Below, piece after piece: positions 16,444-24,833 of a DNA stretch of 32,102 bases (the first letter of the stretch is position 1; every line of letters begins with the position of its first letter). The DNA is taken from the NCBI GenBank assembly GCA_027451915.1, contig DAIDHU010000505.1, positions 1-32,102 on the forward strand, given 5' to 3'. Below the pieces are notes generated by a model. The model searched no databases. It had not been told where the DNA came from and was given only the letters and a program-made list of their open reading frames with translations. The DNA is from Thiomonas sp. (GTDB lineage: Bacteria; Pseudomonadota; Gammaproteobacteria; Burkholderiales; Burkholderiaceae_C). The position numbers were made by a program, and so were the translations under genes.

Positions 16444-17355
16444 TCAGGCCTGCGGCCCCGCGGTGGCGGCCTGGTGCAGCGCGAGCTCCCCGAGCAGGCG
16501 CGAGAGTGCGGGGTTGTCGTTGTCGCGCTTGACCACGATGCCCAGCTCCACCGGGTTATCGGGGCGCAGATCCGCGAGTTCCCGGAACACCACGCCTTCA
16601 TAGTGGAAGACGGTGGTGCCGGCGGGCACCAGCGAAAGCCCGAGTCCGGCGCGCACCAGGGCCAGGATGGTGTGGATCTGGCTGACGTACTGCACATGGC
16701 GCGGGCGCACGCCGGCGCGCCGCAGGATGTCGGAGACGAGGTCGTAGAAATAGCGCGCCTCGTCGGGGGAGTACATGACGAAGTCGACCCCGTCCAGCGC
16801 ATCCAGCGCGATGCACGGGCGCTCGGCGTAGGGGTGGCCCTGCGGCAGCACCGCGAGCAGGCGCTCGCGCCGCAGGGGGCGCCATTGCAAGGCCGGCTGC
16901 ACCACCGGCGGGCGCACCAGCGCGAGGTCGATGCGCCCGGCCAGCAGCGCTTCCAGCTGGGCCTGCGACACCATTTCACGCAACTTGAGGTTCACGTCGG
17001 GGAGCAGGGCGCGACACCGTGCCACCAGCTCGGGCACGTCGCGGTAGCTCGAACCGGCGGTGAACCCGATGGCGATCTCGCCGGCATGGCCCTGCGCGAC
17101 CCGGCGCGCGTCCAGCACGGCGGTCTCGGCGCTGCGCAGCAGCCCGCGCGCCTCATGCAGGAAGCGCCGGCCGGCCGGCGTGAGCTCGACCACGCGGGTG
17201 CTGCGAAACAGCAGCGGCGTGCCCACCGCGTGTTCGAGCAGCTGAATCTGCCGGCTCAGCGGCGGCTGGGTCATGTTGAGCCGCGCGGCCGCCTTGCCGA
17301 AGTGCAGTTCCTCGGCGACGGCGACGAAACAACGAATCTGGCTGAGCTCGAACAC
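16444..17355 (-). CDS. LysR-family regulator, probable controller of the galacturonate operon
   Basis: A 303-residue LysR-type regulator. The N-terminal winged helix (residues about 4-62) includes FVAVAEELHFGKAAARLNMTQPPLSRQIQLLE; the remaining part is the two-lobed effector domain with GEIAIGFTAGSSY at its start. The HFGKAAARL type is common among regulators of aromatic- and sugar-acid catabolism. It starts at a GTG (17355) with GGGGAT upstream and is divergent from kdgD across a short gap, the usual arrangement of a LysR gene and its target. The likely effector is an aldarate or a pathway intermediate; this is inferred from position only. Confidence 0.92.
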   Translation of the reverse strand: MFELSQIRCFVAVAEELHFGKAAARLNMTQPPLSRQIQLLEHAVGTPLLFRSTRVVELTPAGRRFLHEARGLLRSAETAVLDARRVAQGHAGEIAIGFTAGSSYRDVPELVARCRALLPDVNLKLREMVSQAQLEALLAGRIDLALVRPPVVQPALQWRPLRRERLLAVLPQGHPYAERPCIALDALDGVDFVMYSPDEARYFYDLVSDILRRAGVRPRHVQYVSQIHTILALVRAGLGLSLVPAGTTVFHYEGVVFRELADLRPDNPVELGIVVKRDNDNPALSRLLGELALHQAATAGPQA

Positions 17356-17370
17356 TGATCCAATCCCCGC

Positions 17371-17390
17371 ATGAATTCATTCAGTATATG
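17371..17390. promoter_or_regulatory. Palindrome and -10-like element between the LysR gene and kdgD
   Basis: ATGAATTCAT (17371-17380) is a perfect 10-bp palindrome, an AT-rich spot in very GC-rich surroundings. TATATG (17385-17390) follows and can serve as the -10 for kdgD, placing the start point near 17397. No -35 hexamer is seen, consistent with activation by a LysR protein. The LysR gene starts 16 bases to the left, so autoregulation is likely. Confidence 0.5.
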
Positions 17391-17458
17391 GCTTGGACAG
17401 GAAAGAACCCCCCTCCTACGATGCCCTGCAGCCATTCCCCACCGACCCGGAATTTCCC

Positions 17459-18382
17459 ATGCGGCACCCCTCTCCCATGACCCCCGAGGAACTCAAGGTC
17501 GCCATCGGCGGCGGCCTGCTGTCCTTTCCCGTGACGGCCTTCGACGCCCGGCTGGAACTGGACGAAGCGCGCTACGCCCGCAATTTCGAGATCGTGCTCG
17601 AGCACGCCCCGGCGGGCATTTTCGTCGCCGGTGGCACCGGGGAGTTCTTTTCCCTGACGCCGCAGGAAGTGCAATGCCTGGTGCGTCGCAGCGCGGACAT
17701 GGCGCAGGGGCGCGTTCCCGTGATCGCTCCCGTGGGCATGGGCACGCGCCTGGCCTGCGAGCTCGCGCGCCAGGCCGAACAAAGCGGCGCGGATGGACTG
17801 TTGCTGTTTCCTCCCTACCTGACCGAGTCGGACCCCGCGGGCCTGGCGCTTCACATCGAGCAGGTGTGCGCCGCCACCCGACTGGGCGTGATCGTCTACA
17901 GCCGCGGCAACGCACGTGTGGGCGCGGAATGCCTGCCCGCCCTGGCCGAGCGCTGCCCCAACCTCATCGGCTACAAGGACGGCATCGGCGACATCGAGCT
18001 CATGACCCGCGTGTACACGACCATGGGCGATCGCCTCACCTACGTGGGCGGCCTGCCGACGGCCGAAACCTTCGCACTTCCCTATCTGGAAATGGGCGTC
18101 ACCACCTACTCCTCGGCGATATTCAACTTCCTGCCCAAGTGGGCCAAGGATTTCCACGCCGCGGTGCTGCGGCGAGACCACGCGCACGTGTATCGGGAAA
18201 TGCGCGAATTCGTCATGCCCTACACCGCGCTGCGCAACCGTCGCCGCGGCTACGCGGTGTCCATCGTCAAGGCGGGCATGCGCGTGGTGGGGCGCGACGC
18301 CGGCGGTGTGCGCCCCCCGCTCACCGACCTGGAAGACGCCGAGGTCGAGCAACTGCGCGCCCTGGTCGCCACGCGGAGCTGA
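17459..18382 (+). CDS. kdgD: 5-dehydro-4-deoxyglucarate dehydratase (decarboxylating)
   Basis: A 307-residue class I aldolase-fold enzyme that converts 5-keto-4-deoxyglucarate into 2-oxoglutarate semialdehyde with loss of water and CO2. The N-terminus [23 protein letters not shown] and the segment [19 protein letters not shown] are characteristic of KdgD within the DHDPS/NAL superfamily. The Schiff-base lysine is K173 in [10 protein letters not shown], and VIVYSRGN supplies the tyrosine. The start at 17459 is chosen; 17477 (MTPEEL) is also possible and matches the usual family start. An earlier ATG (17393) lies within the likely promoter. It is the first gene of the operon, and the product of GarD feeds it. 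Confidence 0.95.
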   Translation: MRHPSPMTPEELKVAIGGGLLSFPVTAFDARLELDEARYARNFEIVLEHAPAGIFVAGGTGEFFSLTPQEVQCLVRRSADMAQGRVPVIAPVGMGTRLACELARQAEQSGADGLLLFPPYLTESDPAGLALHIEQVCAATRLGVIVYSRGNARVGAECLPALAERCPNLIGYKDGIGDIELMTRVYTTMGDRLTYVGGLPTAETFALPYLEMGVTTYSSAIFNFLPKWAKDFHAAVLRRDHAHVYREMREFVMPYTALRNRRRGYAVSIVKAGMRVVGRDAGGVRPPLTDLEDAEVEQLRALVATRS

Positions 18383-18384
18383 GC

Positions 18385-19953
18385 ATGGGGCTTCGAGGCG
18401 AAAACCTGCTGGGGCTGCGCGCGGTGCGCGGCACGCGCGCCGCGCTGCAGGGCGTGGATCCGGTCAGCGGCCAGTCGCTGCTTCCCGCGTATGGCGGGGC
18501 CTCGCGCGAACAGCTCGACCAGGCCTGCGATCTGGCCTGGCGGGCCTGGGCTCCCTATCGCGAACTCGGAGCCGCCGCCCACGCCCGGCTGCTCGACGCC
18601 ATCGCCGCGCATATCGAGGACCTGGGCGAGGAGCTGATCGACCGCGCCGCGCTGGAGACCGCGCTCGACGCCGCGCGCCTGCGCGGCGAGCGCGCGCGCA
18701 CCACCGCCCAGCTGCGCCTGTTCGCGCAGCTGGCGCGCGAAGGGCGTCACGTCGAGCCGCGCCACGATCCGGCCCTGCCGGGCCGCGCGCCCCAACCCCG
18801 CCCGGATCTGCGCATGGGCCATATGGGCATCGGACCGGTGGCCGTGTTCGGTGCCAGCAATTTCCCCCTGGCCTTCTCGGTGGCCGGGGGAGACACCGCG
18901 TCGGCGCTGGCCGCCGGATGCCCCGTGGTGGTCAAGGCGCACAACGCCCATCCCGGGACGTCCGAACTGGTGGGCCGCGCGGTGCAGGCGGCGGCGCGCG
19001 AAACGGGCATGCCCGACGGCGTGTTCAGCCTGCTGTACGGGGCCGACGAGCAGATCGGCGCCTGGCTGGTGGCGCACCCGCGCATCCAGGCGGTGGGGTT
19101 CACCGGTTCGCGCGGCGGGGGCGACGCGCTGGCGCGCATCGCAGGCTCCCGGGCCCGGCCGATCCCCGTGTTCGCGGAGATGAGCAGCGTGAACCCGGTG
19201 TTCGTGTTCCCGGGCGCGCTGCGCGAGCGTGCCGGGGCCATCGCATCGGGCTTCGTGCAGTCGATGACCCTGGGCAGCGGGCAGTTCTGCACCAAACCGG
19301 GACTGGTGTTCCTGCTGGGCGACGAGGGGGCGCAGGAGTTTGTCGACACCCTGGAGCGGCAGTTGCGGGCCACCCGCACCGCGCCGCTGCTCAGCGCCGG
19401 CATCGCCGCGCGCTACCGGCAGGCCACGCAGCAGGCCGGCGCGCGCGCGTCATCGCCAAGCCTGAGCGCCGCCACCGCCTCCGACGGCACCCGGGCCCAG
19501 GTCTTCGTGCTGGGCCTGCGCGAATTCGCGGACGACCCGGCCTGGGGCGAGGAGATGTTCGGGCCGGCCGCGGTGGTGGTGCGCTGCGCGAACGCAGGGG
19601 AACTTGCTCCCCTGCTGGATGGCCTGGCCGGGCAGCTCACCGCGACCGTGGTGGTCGAAGCCGGCGACCACGCCGCCGCCAGGCCCCTGATGCGCGTGCT
19701 CGAGACTCTCGCCGGGCGCCTGCTCATGAACGGCTGGCCCACCGGCGTGGAGGTCTGCGAGGCCATGGTGCACGGCGGCCCCTACCCCGCCTGCAGCGAT
19801 CCCCGGTTCAGCAGCGTGGGCACGCTGGCGATCCGCCGTTTCCTGCGGCCCGTGTGCTACCAGAACATGGCCGCGGATCTGCTGCCGGGCTGGCTGCACG
19901 AACAAAAGCCGCGGGCACAGGCCCCAGCCGACAACGAGGGAGCGCTCGCATGA
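18385..19953 (+). CDS. 2,5-dioxovalerate (2-oxoglutarate semialdehyde) dehydrogenase
   Basis: A 522-residue NAD(P)-dependent aldehyde dehydrogenase that oxidises 2-oxoglutarate semialdehyde to 2-oxoglutarate, the last step of the pathway. The catalytic cysteine is C302 (GSGQFCTKPGLVF) and the general base is E265 (FAEMSSVNPVFVF). The cofactor site is seen in VAVFGASNFPLAFSVAGGD and VGFTGSRGGGDAL. The FGASNFP and SGQFCTKPG motifs are typical of the ketoglutaric-semialdehyde subgroup. The frame is open far upstream inside kdgD, but the ATG at 18385, two bases after the kdgD stop, is the natural start. Its stop overlaps the udh start (ATGA). Confidence 0.95.
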   Translation: MGLRGENLLGLRAVRGTRAALQGVDPVSGQSLLPAYGGASREQLDQACDLAWRAWAPYRELGAAAHARLLDAIAAHIEDLGEELIDRAALETALDAARLRGERARTTAQLRLFAQLAREGRHVEPRHDPALPGRAPQPRPDLRMGHMGIGPVAVFGASNFPLAFSVAGGDTASALAAGCPVVVKAHNAHPGTSELVGRAVQAAARETGMPDGVFSLLYGADEQIGAWLVAHPRIQAVGFTGSRGGGDALARIAGSRARPIPVFAEMSSVNPVFVFPGALRERAGAIASGFVQSMTLGSGQFCTKPGLVFLLGDEGAQEFVDTLERQLRATRTAPLLSAGIAARYRQATQQAGARASSPSLSAATASDGTRAQVFVLGLREFADDPAWGEEMFGPAAVVVRCANAGELAPLLDGLAGQLTATVVVEAGDHAAARPLMRVLETLAGRLLMNGWPTGVEVCEAMVHGGPYPACSDPRFSSVGTLAIRRFLRPVCYQNMAADLLPGWLHEQKPRAQAPADNEGALA

Positions 19954-20756
19954 GTTTCGAATTCCACGCACGCCTGGCCGTCACCGGAGCCGCCGGGGCG
20001 CTGGGCACGGTATTGCGCGCCGAGCTGGCCCGCGTGGGGGTCCGCACCCTCAGCCTGGACCTGCGCGAGCCCTCGCGGGTGCACGACAACGAGACCTTCG
20101 TGCGCTGCGATCTCGCCGACGCCGAGGCCACGATGCGCGCGCTGCAGGCAGCCGATGCGGTGGTGCATCTGGGAGGCATCTCCACGACGGCGCCCTTCGA
20201 CTCGATCCTCTCGGCCAATATCTGCGGCAGCTTCCACGTGTTCGAAGCCGCGCGCCGTCACGGCATGCGCCGCGTCGTGTACGCCAGCTCCAACCACGTG
20301 ACCGGCTATTACCCCTCCAGCGAGCGCGTGCGGCCGGACATGCCACACCGCCCCGACTCCTTCTATGGGCTGTCCAAGGCCTTCGGCGAGGACCTGGCCC
20401 AGTTGTACTGGGACAAGTACGGCCTCGAATCGGTGGGCCTGCGCATCGGCTCGTGCTTCGAGAGGCCCCGTGATCGCCGCATGCTCAAGACCTGGCTGAG
20501 CCACCGGGACTTCCTGCGCCTGGTCGAGCGTGCGCTGCTGGCACCCAAGGTAGGGCACACCGTGGTCTACGGCGTCTCGAACAACCCCCGGGTCTACTGG
20601 GATGCCGATCCGGCCGGCGCACTCGGCTTCACCCCGCTCGACTCCTCCGCGGCCTTCGCCGGCTCGCTGCCCGGCGACGAGCCCGAACCCGAGCGACAGG
20701 GCGGCGGTTTCATCGAGGTCGATGAAACCGCGCTCGGCCCTGCGGAGCAAGCGTGA
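19950..20756 (+). CDS. udh: NAD-dependent uronate dehydrogenase
   Basis: A 268-residue short-chain dehydrogenase/epimerase-family enzyme that oxidises D-galacturonate or D-glucuronate at C1 to the aldaro-lactone using NAD+. The Rossmann motif is GAAGALGTVL near residues 11-20. The active site is Y139-x3-K143 (FYGLSKAFGE), with VVYASSNHVTGYYP contributing the serine. The length is close to that of Agrobacterium Udh (265). LRIGSCFERPRDRRML and the ending FIEVDETALG are typical of the family. It starts in an ATGA overlap with the aldehyde dehydrogenase stop. Its last codons contain a near-perfect 28-base inverted repeat, listed separately. Confidence 0.95.
   Translation: MSFEFHARLAVTGAAGALGTVLRAELARVGVRTLSLDLREPSRVHDNETFVRCDLADAEATMRALQAADAVVHLGGISTTAPFDSILSANICGSFHVFEAARRHGMRRVVYASSNHVTGYYPSSERVRPDMPHRPDSFYGLSKAFGEDLAQLYWDKYGLESVGLRIGSCFERPRDRRMLKTWLSHRDFLRLVERALLAPKVGHTVVYGVSNNPRVYWDADPAGALGFTPLDSSAAFAGSLPGDEPEPERQGGGFIEVDETALGPAEQA
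20704..20731. repeat. 28-base inverted repeat in the 3' end of udh
   Basis: GCGGTTTCATCGA (20704-20716) and TCGATGAAACCGC (20719-20731) are perfect complements separated by GG. The repeat lies in codons for GGFIEVDETAL, about 90 bases before the binding-protein start. It could be an operator for a dimeric regulator serving an internal promoter, or an RNA hairpin that protects or punctuates the operon mRNA. Confidence 0.65.
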
Positions 20757-20763
20757 GCGGAAG

Positions 20764-20785
20764 GGCAGGTCCGCGTTCACCTGCC
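20764..20785 (+). repeat. Stem-loop between udh and the binding-protein gene
   Basis: GGCAGGT (20764-20770) pairs perfectly with ACCTGCC (20779-20785) across an eight-base loop, in the 62-base gap before the SBP start. It is followed by an A-rich stretch and then the ribosome binding site GAGGAGA. There is no T-run, so a processing or stabilising role is more likely than termination. Confidence 0.45.
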
Positions 20786-20818
20786 ACAACAAAGCCTAAC
20801 CACGAAGAGGAGACCACC

Positions 20819-21988
20819 GTGTTCCAACGCATCGCATCGCCGCTGGCGAGAGGGCTCGTCGGCTCGCTGATCGCAGCCGGCGCCTTGTCCTGGGGCCAGG
20901 CTGCCCAGGCGGCGCCCATGAGCATCAACATCGTCGACGTCGCGGGCAACCTGGCACTGACCCAGAAGGCCTTCGAGCAGTTCGAGAAGACCCATCCCGG
21001 CCTGGTGCACTTCACCTACTCCACGTCGCCGGCGCCGCAGTTGTTGCCGCGCATCCGCGCCATGGAACACGCCGGTCGCTCCGACATCAACATGGTGCTG
21101 ACCGGCACCGACGATCTGGCCTTCGGCATCCAGCAGGGGCTGTGGCAACAACTGCTCCCGGGCTACGCCGGGCAGCTGCCCGGCATTCCGCGGGACTACA
21201 GCCCCGGAGCCGCGCGCATGCAGGACCTGGCCAAGGGCTACGGCGTCGAGGTCGTGTACTCACCGGCGGGCCCGCTGCTCGAGTACAACCCGCAGACCGT
21301 CAAGCACCCGCCGCGCACGCCGCAGCAACTGCTGAGCTGGTGCCAGGCGCACCCGGGCAAGTTCATCTACGCCCGCCCGAACAACTCCGGCCCCGGCCGC
21401 GCGTGGCTGATGGCCCTTCCCTATCTGCTGCACGACTCCAATCCGCGCGATCCGGTGCATGGATGGACCAAGACCTGGGCCTACCTCAAGCAACTCAATG
21501 CCTGCATCGCCTACTACCCCAGCGGAACGGGTGACGTGATGAAGGAACTCGGCCAGCAGACCCGCTGGATGACCCCCACCATCACCGGCTGGGACATCAA
21601 CCCGCGCAAGCTGGGCATCGTGCCCAAGGACTTCCAGGTCCAGAAGCTCGATCACATGGTCTGGCTGAACGACGCGCAGTACATGGTGATCCCCAAGGGG
21701 CAGTCGCCCGCGCAGGTGGCTATGCTCCTGCGGGTCATGCGCTACATGATGAAGCCCGAGCAACAGGCGATGACCTACGACGACGGCTACTTCTATCCGG
21801 GCCCGGCGATCGCGGGGGTCAGCCTGGGCATGGCCCCGGCCAGCAGCCAGCAGGTGATCCGCGAATACGGCCGCAAGGACTATGACGCCTGGATCGCCAA
21901 GTATCCGAACAAGACGCCGCTGAACGCATCCGCGATGGTCAAGGCCTTCGAGATGTGGAATCAGCAGATCGGTGCCCTGAAGCATTGA
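20819..21988 (+). CDS. ABC transporter periplasmic solute-binding protein
   Basis: A 389-residue periplasmic binding protein. The signal peptide (FQRIASPLARGLVGSLIAAG, then ALSWGQAAQA) is likely cut before APMSINIVDV. The mature protein resembles the family-1/Pot-type binding proteins used for polyamines, iron and small organic acids; LTQKAFEQFEKTHPGLVHF and LEYNPQTVKHPPRTPQQLLSWC are typical lobe-1 segments. From its place inside the uronate operon the ligand is probably galacturonate, galactarate or a related acid, but no binding residue proves this. It starts at a GTG with a strong GAGGAGA 7 bases upstream. Inverted repeats flank it on both sides, which could raise its mRNA level above that of the membrane components. 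Confidence 0.9.
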   Translation: MFQRIASPLARGLVGSLIAAGALSWGQAAQAAPMSINIVDVAGNLALTQKAFEQFEKTHPGLVHFTYSTSPAPQLLPRIRAMEHAGRSDINMVLTGTDDLAFGIQQGLWQQLLPGYAGQLPGIPRDYSPGAARMQDLAKGYGVEVVYSPAGPLLEYNPQTVKHPPRTPQQLLSWCQAHPGKFIYARPNNSGPGRAWLMALPYLLHDSNPRDPVHGWTKTWAYLKQLNACIAYYPSGTGDVMKELGQQTRWMTPTITGWDINPRKLGIVPKDFQVQKLDHMVWLNDAQYMVIPKGQSPAQVAMLLRVMRYMMKPEQQAMTYDDGYFYPGPAIAGVSLGMAPASSQQVIREYGRKDYDAWIAKYPNKTPLNASAMVKAFEMWNQQIGALKH

Positions 21989-22070
21989 AGCCTGGGGCGC
22001 CTGGAATGACGCACCGGCGACCCGCGTGGCGCGGCGCCGGTGCGATCGACCTGCGGTGGGAGACGAGTTG
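21989..22070 (+). repeat. Strong stem-loop between binding-protein and ATPase genes
   Basis: GCACCGGCG (22011-22019) pairs perfectly with CGCCGGTGC (22035-22043). Inside it, CCGCG (22022-22026) pairs with CGCGG (22030-22034) around a TGG loop, giving 14 pairs with a two-base bulge. It fills the 82-base gap. No T-run follows. Such hairpins after binding-protein genes commonly block 3' exonucleases and lower downstream expression. Confidence 0.65.
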
Positions 22071-23153
22071 ATGAGCGGGACCGAAGATCTCGTGCTGGAA
22101 GACGTGACCAGGCACTACGACATGCAGGGCGGCGGGGTCCACTGCGCCCTGTCCAGGCTGAACCTGCGGGTTTCGCCGGGAGAGTTCGTGGCCCTGCTCG
22201 GGCCTTCGGGCTGCGGCAAGACCACCGCGCTGAACTGTATCGCCGGGCTGACCGAGATCAGCTCGGGCAGCATCCACGTGGCGGGCCGGCGCATCGACCA
22301 GCTCACGCCGGACAAGCGCAACGTGGGCGTGGTGTTCCAGAACTACGCCTTGTTCCCCCACATGACCATTCTGGACAACGTGGCCTTCGGACTGCGCATG
22401 CGCGGCATGCCCCGGGCGCAACGCCATGCCAAGGCCATGGACGCGATCCGCATGGTGCAACTCGAGCAGCATGCCCACAAGCACCCGGCCCAGCTCTCGG
22501 GAGGGCAGCAGCAGCGCGTGGCGATCGCGCGCGCCATCGTCGTGGAGCCGGACATCGTGCTGATGGACGAGCCCCTGTCCAACCTGGATGCCAAGTTGCG
22601 CATCGAGATGCGCTCGGAGATCCGGCGCCTGCACGAGCGCGTGCGGCGCATCACCATCTACGTCACCCATGACCAGGACGAGGCGCTTTCCATGGCCGAC
22701 AAGATCGTCGTACTCCAGGACGGGGTGGCGCACCAGGTGGGCACGCCGCAGGAACTGTTCAGCCTTCCCCGCGACCTCGACGTGGCCCGGTTCATGGGCT
22801 ATCGCACCTTGCTGCGCGGCGCGTGCCGAGCGGGCGGCGGCGAGACGCGGGTACAGGTCGAGGTCGGCCCGGGCTGCACGCTGCAAGGCCTGCGCATCGA
22901 TCCGCACCTGGGCGAACGCGCGGTGGCGGCCATCCGCCCGGACGAATTCCGCATCGCCGACGACCAAGCCGCCAACCTGATCGGCGGCGAGGTCCGCTCG
23001 GCCGAGTATTACGGTCGCGAGAGCCTGGTCGTGCTCGACAGCGCCGCGGGCACCCTCTATGCCAAGCTGCCGGGAAGCTTCGCCATCGGCTCGCGCCTGC
23101 GGCTTCACGTTCCGGCCGATCGCGTCCTGTGCTACGCGGAGAGCGCATCGTGA
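22071..23153 (+). CDS. ABC transporter ATP-binding protein (PotA-like)
   Basis: A 360-residue ATPase that powers the importer from the cytoplasmic face. The nucleotide-binding domain has Walker [10 protein letters not shown] (44-52), the Q-loop [13 protein letters not shown], the signature LSGGQQQR starting at L142, Walker [13 protein letters not shown] with D166 and E167, and the H-loop THDQDEAL. Residues from about 240 form a C-terminal TOBE-type regulatory region ([21 protein letters not shown]), as in PotA and related importers. The start at 22071 has GGGAG upstream; the frame is open a little earlier. Its stop overlaps the GTG of the next gene. Confidence 0.95.
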   Translation: MSGTEDLVLEDVTRHYDMQGGGVHCALSRLNLRVSPGEFVALLGPSGCGKTTALNCIAGLTEISSGSIHVAGRRIDQLTPDKRNVGVVFQNYALFPHMTILDNVAFGLRMRGMPRAQRHAKAMDAIRMVQLEQHAHKHPAQLSGGQQQRVAIARAIVVEPDIVLMDEPLSNLDAKLRIEMRSEIRRLHERVRRITIYVTHDQDEALSMADKIVVLQDGVAHQVGTPQELFSLPRDLDVARFMGYRTLLRGACRAGGGETRVQVEVGPGCTLQGLRIDPHLGERAVAAIRPDEFRIADDQAANLIGGEVRSAEYYGRESLVVLDSAAGTLYAKLPGSFAIGSRLRLHVPADRVLCYAESAS

Positions 23154-23995
23154 ACCCGCGCAACCGCGCCTGGCTGCTGGTGCTGCCGGCCACCCTGTTC
23201 CTGCTGGGATTCTTCGCCTACCCCATGCTGGCCGGCCTGGGAAGCTCGCTGCGCCCGACGAGCCACGGCTACTCCCTGCACAACTACCTGCGATTCTTCG
23301 CCACGCCCGAGTTGCGCGATACCGTGTGGACCACCTTGCGCCTGGCCATTCCCGCCACCGTGCTGAGCCTTGCGCTGGCGCTGCCCTGCGCGTATTTCCT
23401 GCGCAGGCCCTCGCGGGCGCAGCGCTTGAGCACCATCGTGTTCCTGCTGCCCATCACCTTCGGCTCCGTGCTGGTCGCCGACGGCATGCTGAGCTATTTC
23501 TCGAACAATGGCTGGTTCTGGCAGCTGGCCTCGCTGCTGGGAATCCATGCGCGGGTGGCGCTGATCCACAGCTTCACCAGCGTGCTGATCAGCCTGGTCA
23601 TCGGGGGCTTTCCCTTCGCCTTCCTGTTCCTGCTGTCCTTCATCTCGGGCATCGACCCGAATCTGGAGCGCGCCGCGGCGACTCTGGGCGCGGGGCCGTG
23701 GCGCCAGTTCCGCCACGTGGTGGCGCCCCTGCTGGTGCCGGGCTTGCGCATGACCGCGATCCTGGTCTTCGTCCAGTGCTTCACCGTGTTCCCCTCCGCC
23801 GTGCTGCTGGGCATCCCCGCGGGCGCGACCCGCGTGATGTCCATCGCGGCCGCGCACGCCGCCTTCGAGGACTACGACTACTCCATGGGCAACGCCATCT
23901 CGGTGCTGATGGGCTTGATCCAGTTCGCCGCCGTGGGCCTGCTGCTGCTGGCCACGCGCAAGGCCTTCCGCGGCTCCTCGGCCGGGTTCAAGTAA
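23150..23995 (+). CDS. ABC transporter permease 1 (PotB-like)
   Basis: A 281-residue inner-membrane permease with about six hydrophobic segments, the first at residues 7-27 (AWLLVLPATLFLLGFFAYP). The cytoplasmic EAA loop that docks the ATPase reads ERAAATLGAGPWRQFRHVVAPLLVPG. It begins at a GTG that overlaps the ATPase stop (GTGA), so the two are translationally coupled. The frame is open upstream in the ATPase gene, but only this start gives a proper membrane protein. It pairs with the next permease to form the channel. Confidence 0.94.
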   Translation: MNPRNRAWLLVLPATLFLLGFFAYPMLAGLGSSLRPTSHGYSLHNYLRFFATPELRDTVWTTLRLAIPATVLSLALALPCAYFLRRPSRAQRLSTIVFLLPITFGSVLVADGMLSYFSNNGWFWQLASLLGIHARVALIHSFTSVLISLVIGGFPFAFLFLLSFISGIDPNLERAAATLGAGPWRQFRHVVAPLLVPGLRMTAILVFVQCFTVFPSAVLLGIPAGATRVMSIAAAHAAFEDYDYSMGNAISVLMGLIQFAAVGLLLLATRKAFRGSSAGFK

Positions 23996-24023
23996 TGGCG
24001 GCCCCAGCGGCGCGGAGACCATC

Positions 24024-24833
24024 ATGCAAAGGTTCCTGAAATGGCTGGTGTGGGCGGTGGTCGGACTGTTCATGCTCAACATCCTGGGCATCCTGGCGAC
24101 GGTGCTGGTGGATTCCTTCGCCACCCGCTGGTTCGCCACCGTGCTGCCCGAGGGATTCACGCCGTCCTGGTACGCGCAGGCCTGGAGCCAGTTCCAGCTC
24201 GGCGACGTGCTGTGGTTCACCGCGCGTATCGTCGCTCTGGTCACGCTGGGCGCGCTGGCGCTTGGCGTTCCCTGTGCCTATGCGCTGGCGCGCAGCGAGT
24301 TTCCCGGCAAGCGCGCGGTCAGCCTGCTGATCATGCTGCCCATCATCATTCCCCCGGTGACCTACGGCATTCCCCTGTCCAGCGTGATGTATCGCTTCGG
24401 CCTCGTGGGCACCTTCACCGGCGTCTGGCTGGCCAACCTGGTGCCGGCGCTGCCTTTCGTGATCCTGGTGCTGGTGCCCTTCATCGAGCAGATCGATCCG
24501 CGCCTGGAGGCGGCGGCGCGGGTGTTCGGCGCCAACCTTCCGCGCTATTTCCTGCATGTGCTGCTGCCGCTGCTGGCCCCGGGCATCCTGGCCGCCGGAT
24601 TGCTGCTGCTGATCAAGACCATCGGGCTGTTCGAGCTGACCTACTTCACCTCGGGCCCCGGCACCCCGACCCTGGTGGTGGCGCTGTACTACGCGGTATT
24701 CGGCGCCGGCGTGCGCGCCCCCCAGGCCATCGACGCCATGGCCATTGTCTACATGCTGGTCAGCCTGGCCGTGGTGGTCGTCGCGCTGCAGTTCGTCAGC
24801 CCGACCCAGATGGTCAGTCGCGCGCGGCGATGA
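24024..24833 (+). CDS. ABC transporter permease 2 (PotC-like)
   Basis: A 269-residue inner-membrane permease with about six hydrophobic segments, beginning with LKWLVWAVVGLFMLNILGIL. The EAA loop is LEAAARVFGANLPRYFLHVLLPLLAPG. The long tract VSLLIMLPIIIPPVTYGIP is typical of BPD_transp_1 domains. It starts 28 bases after permease 1 with CGGAG upstream. Its stop overlaps the next ATG (ATGA). Order and families (SBP, ATPase, two permeases) match polyamine/iron-type importers rather than the TRAP carriers more often linked to uronates. Confidence 0.94.
   Translation: MQRFLKWLVWAVVGLFMLNILGILATVLVDSFATRWFATVLPEGFTPSWYAQAWSQFQLGDVLWFTARIVALVTLGALALGVPCAYALARSEFPGKRAVSLLIMLPIIIPPVTYGIPLSSVMYRFGLVGTFTGVWLANLVPALPFVILVLVPFIEQIDPRLEAAARVFGANLPRYFLHVLLPLLAPGILAAGLLLLIKTIGLFELTYFTSGPGTPTLVVALYYAVFGAGVRAPQAIDAMAIVYMLVSLAVVVVALQFVSPTQMVSRARR

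Noticed and set aside
13857-16979. 1040-codon open frame on the minus strand
   Set aside because: It lies antisense to ubiU, ubiV, ubiT and thiM and runs into the LysR gene, is made of arginine/alanine/proline-rich text with no family similarity, and results from high GC at codon position three.
17393-17458. Earlier ATG for kdgD at 17393
   Set aside because: It lies three bases after the likely -10 element, has no ribosome binding site, and adds residues not found in the family.
17371-18384. N-terminal extension of the aldehyde dehydrogenase frame back through kdgD
   Set aside because: The upstream text is out-of-frame kdgD sequence with no ALDH similarity; the start at 18385 directly follows the kdgD stop and gives a full-length enzyme.
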